Positions 33,901 to 45,900 of a stretch of DNA of 64,000 bases are shown here, piece after piece. Location of the stretch: the NCBI GenBank assembly GCA_026545225.1, contig CM048845.1:18011001-18075000 (forward strand), in the 5' to 3' direction. The position numbers and the translations under genes were made by a program. This stretch comes from Cornus controversa. Lineage: Eukaryota > Streptophyta > Magnoliopsida > Cornales > Cornaceae. Under the pieces are notes generated by a model. The model did no database searches and was not told the DNA's origin. It saw nothing but the letters and a program-made list of their open reading frames with translations. Position 1 is the stretch's first letter, and the number at the start of each line of letters is the position of its first letter.

Positions 33901-36900
33901 CGGGCCATATATGGTATTGGAGGGGGCACAGGTGCTGATGAAGATGCAGCAACTTGACGAAATAAGGACAATAGATTCCTTACCTGCATAGTGAAAACAA
34001 AATTTTATCAAGACATGACACGATTATAGAGAAGTATCGTGAAAGAGCCCAACTGATAAAGATACATTCAAACACCATAACCAAAAAGGCAACTGAATCT
34101 TACTTGTTGGGCATTGAGTTCTTGACTAAATTTGGTGCCCTGATAGTTATCCTGTATAGCATGTTTGAAAGAACTCTCCGGCAGGGGAAGACAATCCTTG
34201 TAAATTTTAAACCTCACCTGAAAAAAACATACTAGCAGCCTCAAGACACAAGGCAGCTAGAAATTTACTCTAATGCCTTAAACCAGTGTTGCTGAAGAAT
34301 GACAATAACAAATCCAAAAACTGCGCAACCCAGGAGCAACATATACCAGCAAAGATCAAACAGCTACATGGCACTATGTGTAACATGAACAATGAATACT
34401 GTTGAAGAATTTAAATATCAAAGTTACACCCTCTCTAACAGCTTAAGCTTTTAGAGTAGATAATTGTCAACATGGTATTAGAGCAGGCAAGGTCCTTTGC
34501 TCAAACCTCATCATCACCCTGATAATTAAAATTGAAACACGTGTTGGACCAAACGAAGTCTACACGTGAGGGGGCGTGTTGAAGGATTTAAATATCAAAG
34601 TTACACCCTCTCTAACAGCTTAAGCTTTTAGAGTTGATGATTGTCAACAAATACGACAAGTTACAAAACATGTACAGCCAAATGGGAGATCTATATTACA
34701 AAACAACCTAAATGACTACCATGACTCAATTTCTAATGTTTTTAGGTCTAGGATTCAACACCATTCCTTGTTATGTAAAAGATAAAGTCCCATCTAGCTC
34801 TCACACCGAAATTCTACAAGATACCTTCTGCATAATTCAACAATGAGTGTGTATCCATTATTGGTGGTACCTTGTTGACATAATTCTACGCAAACCATGT
34901 GGATTCCTGTGAATAAAAAGTGGCAGTATTACACTTAAGATGGAGGTCCCAAATGCACTAAGCTATGTGCAAGGCAAGAGTGGCTTGTAGAGAGAGAATA
35001 TTGGTGGTGAGGTCACATCAAACTCATCAGGTCAAGTCTTAACACTTGAGACTAGTCTAAGGTCAAGGTCTATCTTATTTGTTCTCAATGCTCTTGGAAG
35101 CAATCTACTAAATGTGCTTGAGATTTGTGCTTGTGATTCTAAGGTCCCATAACCGTAGTTGAGTTAGACCATAAGGAAGAGGGATTGGATGATGTGGAGA
35201 GCAATAGAAGAGCGTAATGCAAGGCGGAGATCGGCGAGATTACCATTATGGAGATCTATTGGCGACAAAAGGCGAAGTCTTTGTGGCTTAAGGAGGGGGA
35301 TAGGAATATTAAGTTTTTCCATCGGCTCGCGGATGCTCATAGAAGGGGTAATCACATCGGAAGAGTTTGAATAGATGGTAGTTTGCTAAGTAAGGAGGAG
35401 GACATCAAGCGGGGGATTACTACATTTTATCATCAATTGTACATGGAGCAACATAAACAAAGACCCTTGCTAGATGGCTTAGAGTTCGGCATTATCTCAG
35501 TTGAAGATCGAGAGTGGCTAAAGAGGCCTTTCGGGATAGAGGAGGTGGAAGTGCCATTGAAGAGTTGTAACGAAGAAAGGCACTGGGGCAGGATGGCTTC
35601 ACAATGGCCTTCTTCCAACATAATTTGGAGGTAGTGAAGGAAGAAGTGATTGACTCGCTTAATGCTTTCCATATGCATGGCCACTTTGAGAGGAGGATTA
35701 ATGATTCCTTCATTGCTCTCATCCCTAAAAAGGGCGGTGCTATGGAAGCCAAGGACTAGGCCTATTAGCTTGGTGGGTAGCATCTACAAAATCATAGCTA
35801 AAGCCCTTGCCTTACTGTTGGGCAGAGTGATTGATGATGGTGTTATATCAGACTCTCAGAATGCCTTCATTGGCGGGCATCAGATTTTGGACTTAGTGCT
35901 AATAGCTAGTTAGTGTGTGGAGTCCATGATCCAGAGTGGGATTTCAGGAATTGTTTGCAAGATGGATATTGAGAAGGCATACAACCATGTTAATTGGAGG
36001 TTCCTGGTGTATATATTGGAGAGGATGGGATTTGGCAAGAAATGAAGGTCCTGGATTCTCTTTTGCATTTCCACTGTGAAATTCTCAGTCCATGTGAATG
36101 GGTCCCCGATACGCTTTTTCTCTAGCTCCCAAAGGTTGAGACATATCCATTATTCCGGTTCCTTTTTATCATTATGATAGAGGCATTAAAAAGATTTATG
36201 AGGGCAGAGGATCAGGATTATGTCAGGTATTCATGGTGGGTCAGGGTCCTCCTAATCAGTCAGTGGTGACTCACCTCCTTTTGTCAATGATAACATCGTC
36301 TTCTATGAGGCCGAGGAGGAGCAATTGTGATATCTGAGATGTGTTTAAGTTTGCTTTCAAGTCATTTCAGGCTTGTAAGGTCAACATCAGGAAGAGTAAG
36401 TGGTGTCAGTGGGGGAGGTTAGCGAGATATATCATTTGGCAGATATTTTGGGGTGCTAAGTGGGGTATTTTCCGGTCACATATTTGGGATTTCCATTGGG
36501 GGCTCAGTCCAAAAGAATGGCTTCTTGAGACTCGATGGTGGAGCATTTTGAGAGGAGGTTAGCAGGTTGGAAGAAACAGTACCTCTCTAAAAGGGGTCGT
36601 CTCACTCTCATCAAAAATACAATGTCGAGCCTTCCAACATACTACCTCTCTTTGTTTCAGATTCCCATTTCAGTGGTGAGGAGTTTTGACAAGCTCCAAA
36701 GGAACTTCCTGTGGAGTGATTTGAGGGAGTTCCTGCATGCTTTGTTGCTAATTCTCGGCAAACTAAGTCCACTGAATCGACGATTGCTGTTTCTCGGTAA
36801 ACAAGGTCAATAACTGGATCCGCTTGGTCAAATGCAAGTGTTTGATTTGCTCCAGCTACTGAAGTGGGGTAACTTGACAGAAACACGAAGTCACGAACAA

Positions 36901-39900
36901 GCTATCAATCTGGATTGGGGACTGGAGGATCTGCAAATTTCAAGTTCCATTTGGTTAGATGGGAGAAGGTTTGCAGCCCTATTCAATTAGGGGGATTGGG
37001 AGTCCGAAGACTGGATTTGTTCAACAATGCATTGTTGGGCAAGTGGCTTTGGAGATTCAGTTGAGAGGAACAGATTATGGAGGAACATTGTTTGCAAATT
37101 CGAGGAGGATAGGGGGAGATGGAGGTCTAGGGAGGTGAGATTAGCATTTAACAGCTACCATAGTTAAATAAAACAAGTAGTATACGCGTATAATACATGT
37201 ACATACATATAATTGAAAAAAAAAATCTGTTTTCCATACAAATTTCCAACTTCACGAATAACACTCGAATTTTTTAGTTGAATTGTATGATACACGTATT
37301 CAACATTTTACATATTATACATTACAAAAAATACTTCACACATATAATTTTTTTTTTAAGAGTTTACGTTGCCTATGGTCATTTTATTAAAAGAAAAAAT
37401 AACTTTTCAAAAAGTGTGCAATTATAATATCATAACTGGTAAATAACCAAACACATTCATTTTTCAATCAATAGAAAAGTTAATAGTTTTATGTCTCGTG
37501 AGTCATAACTAGTATCGTATAATCTAGCACATCTAGGCAGGGAAGCATGGATACTCCGAAAGATCTCTCATGGCCATATCGAACATGTATCCGATATACA
37601 CCTAGGATACGCCCGGACATGTGTCTAATACTCCTGGGAAGTATCCCATTTTTTTAAATTATTTTTTGAAAGTCGAATATGTTTGGAATACATGGGAATA
37701 CGTTTAGGATACATTTGGGATACACGGGACATGTTTAGGATATGTCTAGGATATGCAAGGATATGTCTGGGAAACATCCTAGGCAAATTTGTAATTTTTT
37801 GTTCTAGGCAGGGTTTAGATTGTAATATTAAAAACTTTATATGTTAAAAAATGAGGGTCAGATTGTAATAAAACAAAATTGTTTTTAAAAACCGCCAAAC
37901 AAGTGTCTTTGTAAAGATTATTAAAGAGAGGAGATTTCTATATTTTAACTTCTTATATTTTGCATAATTGCTTTAAGAATATTTATTGTATGGTTGAAGA
38001 ATAAAAGTTAACTTTTTTATGTATAATATTATATTTTTATTTATTTGATGTATCCTTGCCGTATCCACATCCTATTTTTTTGAGATTTTCCGTATCGCTG
38101 TATCCGTATAATGTCGAACCCGTGTCCATGTCTATGCTTCCTAGTATCTAGGTCTTTGTTAAATGTCAGGATGAATTAATTCAACTATGTAATTATACAC
38201 ACTTTATTAAAACTATATATTAATAATTGAAATGAATAATGCAAAATCTATTTTTTTTTGGTAAGTAAAAAATATATCTAAACAAATAATATGCAACTCT
38301 ATAAATGTTTTACTACTTTTGCAACTTCACTCTTTCAATTTCATTTAATATTGTTTTATCATTAGTAAAAATAGCAAAATAATAATTAACACAAATTTTT
38401 ATTAACATTTGTATTATACCCATATATGTATATATGCGTATTTTTATGATTTACAATTTTTTATGCCGAATTTTTAAACGTGCTTTTTTAGAAGACAAAC
38501 GAATTATACCTGTATGTATCGCATACTTTTTTAAACCAATTCGTATCTTACTAACTGTGACACCTACTTTACAACGGTTACAAGACATAAGGGTTAATGT
38601 GAGGGAACGTTTTAGTTCAAACGGCTTTGGGCTTAGGGTTACTGGGTTAGATTGATTGGATGAAAATTGAAATGAAATCTTATTATTCTATATATAATAT
38701 ATTATAATAATGTGTGAAAGTATATAATATATAAATATATATTTATATAACAGTTCGGTTTGGTCCTGTAGGACCTCAAACCAAAACCAATCCATTAATA
38801 AACGATTCCATGATTTTGGAAACGGGACTGGACCAAACCAACCGGTTTGGTACGGTTTACTGATTCAACCAGTTTTTTGTGCATCCCTATATATAAGAGT
38901 GATAAATACTTATTTTTGTAAAGAAAACTCAAAAATAATTGAAAAAGTGATAGATTGAGAGATCCGGTACAAGATCTATGAACAAAGTTTATATATATAG
39001 TACCAAACAACATTTTCATGAAGAGCCAAGTGGAAAAGTAAAAAAGAAAAAAAAAAGTTCAAAAACTAATGACATGTTAGAATCTTGGAGTGGTTTAATT
39101 AAAAAATTAGGCCAAGATATTATGTTCTCTAAGGTTATATTCACATGTTTAGAATTTAGGATAAATTTAGAAAAGAGACAGTTGTTATAGATAGAGAACA
39201 GGAAAAACTGGGCAGATTTGACTCTGCCCAGTTTTAAAAGTGCCGACTTGACTGTTGCAATGCAGTGACATTTGTTCCTGTGCCAACTCAGTCAAGTCCC
39301 TCCGAGTCTCAGCCGACTGTTTCGCTCGAGTCGCTCAAAGCTTGAATTTCATTGACAGTGATATATTAGAGTGTAACAATATCTACTTTGGCCAAGTCCG
39401 TTATGACTTGATCGAGTCGTCCCATCTCAGCCGATATTTTAAACCTCAAAATTTGACAAAATGAGGGGTAGCATTGCAGCATAAGACTGGTAATGCAACA
39501 CTTTCTGCTATGCCAAAAGCAAGAGAAACCCCATTCCTCTCTTTCCTTTATTCGCTCCCACGTCGCCACATTTGATTTTTCAATAGAAGGGAGATTTTTT
39601 GGCATTGTGTGTTTTGAAATACTATAGAATTAGTCGAAGGGGTGGATCAAATCCAATCCAAAAAAAATGCACATGGTTCCAAGTTAATGCTAGATAAAAA
39701 GGATTTCGGTTACAGTTTTCCTTTTGTTCTTGTCTTTTTTTTTTTTTTTTTGATAAGTATAAATTCATTAAAAGACGCTCAAAGGGGAGCGAACCCAAAG
39801 AACAACAGAAACAGCCAACTATAGATTTAAGCTATCTAGAAAGTTCACTACTTGACCATCCGATGTACAATTTTTCCCATATACCCAAAAAAATAAAAGA

Positions 39901-42900
39901 GATAAAATATTGTATTTGAGAGACCAAATAGAAGACTCCACGTCCTCAAAGCGCCTCCTATTCCTCTCTTGCCACAAACCCCACCATAAACAAAGGGGAG
40001 TGACCCTCCAAGCATCCCTGGCTCGGCTATCCACTGTGCACCCTCTCCAAGCCTCTATCATCTCCTTCGTGGATCTAGGAAACACCCAATCCATACCAAA
40101 CGCAACCAAGAACATGGACCAAACGTCCGTCGCCACTGTGCAATAAAGAAGAAGATGATTCACAGTTTCCTCTGACCTCTTGCACATACAACACCAATTT
40201 ATCATAAAACGGCCTCTTCTCCTAAGGTTGTCAATGGTAAGAATCTTTTTCAGGATAGCTGTCCAAGTGAAGATGGCCACCTTCAAAGGGGCCTTTGTTC
40301 TCCAAATAGTCTTCCAAGGAAAGTTGGGACTCGTGAAATCCGAAAGGAGTCTATAGTAGGAACGAACCTCAAATGTTCCCCTCTTGGATCCCGTCCACAT
40401 CATCTCATCCATCCCCTCTCCCTCCAACACGTGACTATACAAAGTGGTTAGCAGCTCCGCTACCTCTATAAGCTCCCAGTCTTGAAAAGCCCTACGAAAG
40501 CTCACAACCCAAGACAGTCGTCCGCTATCAAGCTGATAACAGTCGGCTACTAAGGCTTGTCTATTCGATGCAATCCTGAAGAGTCTAGGGAACCTACAGG
40601 CCAAAGGTAGATCCCCGCACCAGATGTCCTCCCAAAAACTGATATGTCTCCCATTTCTTACTCTAAAGCGAATGTGTTTGGAACACTCATCCCATCCTTT
40701 TCGAATGCCTTTCCAAATCCCCACTCCCACCGGAAGGTTCAACTCCGAAGACCTCCACCCACCAGCTTCTTCTCCACCTCTATATGCCACAACCCTCCTC
40801 CACAACCTGGTCCTCTCAACTCCGAAGCGCCAAAGCCATTTGCCCAGAAGAGCCTTGTTAAAATTTTCTAACCTCCTTATTCCCAGACCCCCTTTTTGAA
40901 TCGGAGTGCACACCTTCCCCCAACTCACTAGGTGGTATTTGAACTCATCCCCTAATCCGCCCCAGAGAAACTTGCTTTGAATCCTCTCGAGCCGCCTCAC
41001 AACTGCCATCGACATCGGATATAAGGACAGAAAATAAGTTGGAAGATTTGAAAGAGTGCTCTTCATTAAAGTAAGCCGCCCTCCTTTCGATAGGTACTGT
41101 TTTTTCCAACCTGCAAGCCTCTTTTCAAATCGCTCTACAACAGGGTCCCATGTGGAGACTGTTCTCGACGACGCTCCCAACGGCATTCCCAAGTAAGAAG
41201 TCGGAAAAGAGCCAACTCCGCATCCCAAGATAGCAGCAAACTCGTGAATTCCCGCCACTTCCCCAACAGGAACCAACTCGCTCTTTCCGATGTTAATTTT
41301 TAGGCCAAAAACTGCCTGAAAGCATATCAAAATAAATTTCAAATGTCTCAGCTGATCCTCCCTTGCATCACAAAAAACAATAGTATCGTCTGCATAAAGC
41401 AAATGAGACACCACTAAATGGTTGGGCTCTCTCCCTATTGGAAAACCTCGGATAACCCCTAGCTCCTCAGCCCTTTTCATCATTTTGCTGAAGGCTTCCA
41501 TCACGATGATAAACAGAAAAGAAGATAACGGATCTCCTTGCCTCAGTCCCCGAGAGCTAGGAAAGAAACCAGCTGGGGATCCATTCACCAAAATAGAGAA
41601 CCTAACAGTTGAAATACATTGATGTATCCATCTTCTCCATCTAGACCCGAAGCCCATCCTCTCTAATAAATACAGAAGGAAATCCCAACTTACATGGTCG
41701 TAAGCCTTTTCGATGTCCAGCTTGCACACAATTCCGGGAAGGCCACTTCTGACCCTTGCCTCCACACACTCACTTGCAATCAGCACAGAATCCAAAATCT
41801 GCCTACCTCCCACAAAAGAGTTCTGTGAATCTGAAATCACCATGTCCAAGACTCTCTTTAACCGATTAGCGAGAATTTTGGCGAACACCTTGTAGATAAC
41901 CCCCACCAAACTAATTGGCCTGAAATCCTTAGCATCTACAGCTCCGCCCTTCTTTGGGATAAGGGCGATGAAGGATGCATTGAGGCTTTTCTCAAAGTAC
42001 CCTGTTGATTGGAACTCAGAAAGGGCCTCCATCACTTCCGCCTTAACCACCTCCCAATTCTGATGCAAGAAAGCCATCGTGAAGCCATCGGGCCCAGGAG
42101 CTTTATCCCCGGCACAGCTTCTCAAAGCCTCCACCGCTTCCTCTTCCTCAAAGGGTCTCTCCACCCAACCCCTATCCTCCTCTGAAATAACTGCAAACTC
42201 AAGACCTCCCATCAAAGGCCTATGCCTAGAGTTTTCTGTGTAAAGCTGTTGATAGAAAGTCACAATCTCTCTCTGAATGTCCTCTGCTCTGGATAACAGA
42301 TTCCCATCAACAATGATCCTGCCTATATGATTTCCCCTTCGACGAGCATTCGCAATTATGTGAAAGAATTTAGTGTTCCGATCTCCTTCTTTCAACAAAA
42401 ATGCTCTGGACTTCTGTCTCCAGGAAATTTCCTCCATCATTGCAATTGCCCCGAACTCGGCCTTGCACTCCTCCCTTCTACAAATCTCCGAATCACTAAG
42501 GCCCTCTTCCCCCTCCTTTCGATCAAGCTCTAAAATTTCTGATATGGCTCTATTCTTACGCCAATTGAGATTTCCAAAGACTTCTTTGTTCCACTTTTTG
42601 ATATCTTCTTTCAACTGCTTTAGTTTATATGCCACTCTGTAACTTGCGTTGCCCCTGCATTCATAGCTTGTCCACCAATTTTGGACTTTATCCTTGAAAC
42701 CCTCCGCTTTCAACCACATGTTTTCGAACCGGAAAGGAGATCGCCCTCTGCTCAACCCACCACAATCTAGAATAATGGGAATGTGATCCGACACCGCTCT
42801 AGCCAAGGCTGCTTGAGCTACATCCGAAAACTTCTCCTCCAGCTCACATGAAATAAGGAATCTATCGAGACGAGAAAGGGTAGGATGCTCTCTCCCACTC

Positions 42901-45900
42901 GACCAAGTGAATCGAGCTCCTTCCATAGGGAGGTCAATAAGCTGATGATCATTGATGAATTCAGAAAACTCCCACATCGCTGGCGTTCTTCTCCCCCCTG
43001 AGGATCTCTCGCTAGGATCTCTTATCTCATTGAAATCACCTCCCACACACCACGTGCCTGTCCACCTCGATCTAACAGACTCCAATTCCTCCCACAACCC
43101 TCTCCTCTCCACGCCCCCCACTGGTCCATACACCCCGGAGAAAATTAAGCGGGATCCATCCTCCTCCAAAGAAAGCTTCAGGGATAAAGAAGACCTCCCT
43201 TTCCACGAATCAACTTTTGAAACCCACCTCTTGTCCCAAAGAATCACGATTCCCCCCGACGAGCCTACCGCTTCAAGGGCCTCCCAATCAATGAATCTAC
43301 CTCCCCAAAGACTCCTTATCAGACCATCCGATATATCAGCAATCTTGGATTCTTGCAAGAAAACAATGTGTGCCTCCCACTTGCGGATTAAGGACTTTAC
43401 CACTCTTCTTTTATCCGGATCATTTAGCCCCTGGACATTCCACGACACTATTCTAAGCTTCATAACACACCAATTCTTTTCCCCTCCCCTCTCCCCTCCT
43501 ACCTCCACTACTCCTCTCGCTCCTCCCACCGTTTCTCCCATCATAATTCACATATGATATCAGATTTTTGAGTTCTCTTTCTCCCTTCCTAGACGAACTC
43601 TTTTTGCAATTGGTTTGATCCCATCCTTGCACTAGAGAATGAAAAGTTTCAAGGTCAAGCCCATCCTCTCTAGCAAACGTTAGACCCATCAGCTCTCCCA
43701 TTTCCTTCGCACTTCTCACAATTCTATCTCCCTGAACCACTGCCACTGAAGAGTTGAAATTATTATCCTCCGCCCTTGCTATTCCAGCAACTGCCAGCGG
43801 AATGTCAACCCCTGGCTCTTCGTTGCATTCCCAAACTGGTGGGGAAAGGAACAAAGGATCAAGAGCGTATCCTGCTTCGGTCTCTTCTTCTCTGTTGTTG
43901 GGCAAGAGATCCCTCCTTGTCTCTTTTATAAGTCTGTTATGTCCACTGCCTTCGCACCCGACCCTGTCCCCTGCCTTTTTGTGCCTGCCTAAGTTTGTGC
44001 CCAAAGCCCCAACCCCCTCTACTGCAACTGGTAATTCCTTATTAATATTCTTGCTTGGACGTTCTATACCTCTGTGCCTTCTTAGCTCTTCCAGCAGAGC
44101 ATTTGCTGTATCTTCCCTCAATCTCATCTTAACCCCTTTGCCAATGCATAATGTCAATTCATCCTCTTCCTTACTGCTGCAGATGTGAATCTCCTCGGTA
44201 CCCTCCGTCATAGAGTTGCAGACCGCCCCGTTACTAACTTCAGCAACCTCTTTAGGTTTGTCGCCCTTAGCTTCGTCTTTTTCCTGGTGAGTCTCCTCGT
44301 TACACCCGTCTTCCACTCTTCTCGATTTTCCAGATCCCGCCAAAAGAAATGAGGAGGTAGGAAAGTCATAAAGAGGATTACTTGCCTTAGATTTTCCGGT
44401 GAAGACTTGCTTCTCCGTTTCCGACCTCGGAACCCATTTTTGCTTCTCGGCTCTTGTCCATTGTAATCTCTTCTTGTTCTTGTTCCTTTTGTTCTGCGCG
44501 ATCAGTTTCTCGTTCTCATTCCAGGTTGCCTGAAACAGCTGTTGGCTTCCTACTCCTTCGTCGACCTCTCTTCGTCCCCTGTAGATCGCAAATGTCTTCT
44601 CTTTTTGCTTCGCAACTTGGTCTGTTCTGCGCTATGTAAATGGGTCTGTTTTGTGCTTTTGAAAGCTGCCGACTTGGGCCAGGCGATCATATCTTATTTT
44701 TGATCCCATTATATCAGAGCTATTTTGGGCCAAGTATGTCCTATATGAGCCCATACTGTTAACAATTTTAGGCCCGTTCCCACTGAGCCCACTTGATGGC
44801 CCATGTTCATTTAAATTTGAATCAAAGAGGGTACAATTTCTGGTTTTGTTTCTGTACATGCTGAGACCATTTAAACAGCTGCCACGTGTCCCATGAAATC
44901 TGACCTTATCCTTATCTGTTTCCCCTTTGCTGACACGTTTCAGAGGCTCTCTCCTTTGTCTTCCACTTGCCTCATGCGCGTGACCTCGCAATCGCCCCTG
45001 TCCTCTTGCTTTCGCCTGTTTCAATGCCAACCTCTTGCTGGTTTCTTTTCCGGCGACCTTGTTGTTTCGTCTCCACCACTCGTCCTCCGTCATTAGCCGA
45101 TTCACGTCTCTTCCTACCAGCGATTCATGCCTCGGTACTAACTTTGGAGCGATTTGTTCCGACAAACTCACTTTGTAAGCCACTCGTTCATCCTCCACCA
45201 AAACGAACGGTGGGACTGAACCTCCGTCCTTGACTGTGACTATAACCCTTTCTGTTTCAATCATATCATTCGCCTCTACCTTTCGAAAACCTCCGCAAAG
45301 ATCCCCGATTGCTACAAACAGTTTGTGGCACCAAAGGTGTAATGGTAGGCCATATATAAGATTCTTCTCTCTTTCCTTTGTTTCAGCAGGCCTGCACAAC
45401 CCACCCTAAAATACCATACGTCCGTAAATAGCGTAGCCTCACCCCACTTCCTCTTTCCCTCTTTCAATACTCTTTTTGCCTCCTTTTCCGACGGAAACTT
45501 GAAGAGCAGAAGGCAATCGGGCAAGGTTAAAACCTTAACACCGCTTGACACTTTCCATACTTTCTTTGTCCATTCTTCAATCCTTGCTAAACTTCCCACC
45601 TCTCTATCGAATCTCCCAACCAGGCAAGAGTGGAGCATTGCTCTCCTTCTGTCTGTGTTTCTATCCGTCACACGGATGACTTGCCCTCTCTCTGTTGCCA
45701 AGCTTTCGACTTCGCCGGACATGGAGAGGCTAGGAAGCCTCGCCACGTCTAGAAAAGACATCCTTTCTCCTTCGAAGAACATCTTTCAATCAACCAAACA
45801 TCCAGTTTTCAGAATTCTTAAATACTAGCATGCAGTTACTCAAGTCCATCACTACACTGTTCTTGTCTTTTAATTTAATAAAGAAAGTGTTTCTTAAAAA

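Larger units (their letters stand above)
39735..45857 (-). mobile_element. Full-length L1-type LINE in DCD intron 1, sense to the gene
   Basis: 6.1 kb. It is flanked by a 14-base duplication, TGTTCTTGTCTTTT, at 39725-39738 and 45858-45871, counting four bases shared with the tail. On the minus strand it has a 5' UTR of about 75 bases, ORF1 (one frameshift, one nonsense codon), an intact ORF2, a short 3' UTR ending TATACTTATC and a poly(A) tail (39735-39752). The insertion point reads CTTTT/AATT on the plus strand at 45868-45873, matching the TTTT/AA preference of L1 endonucleases. Few lesions suggest a recent insertion. It lies in the same direction as the DCD gene. Confidence 0.95.

Noticed and set aside
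42952..43557. 201-residue plus-strand open frame inside the LINE
   Set aside because: It lies opposite the endonuclease part of ORF2, has Ser/Pro-rich composition from reversed codons and no domain; it is a shadow.
43754..44188. 144-residue plus-strand frame opposite ORF1
   Set aside because: Antisense shadow of the low-complexity ORF1 C-terminal region, no motif.
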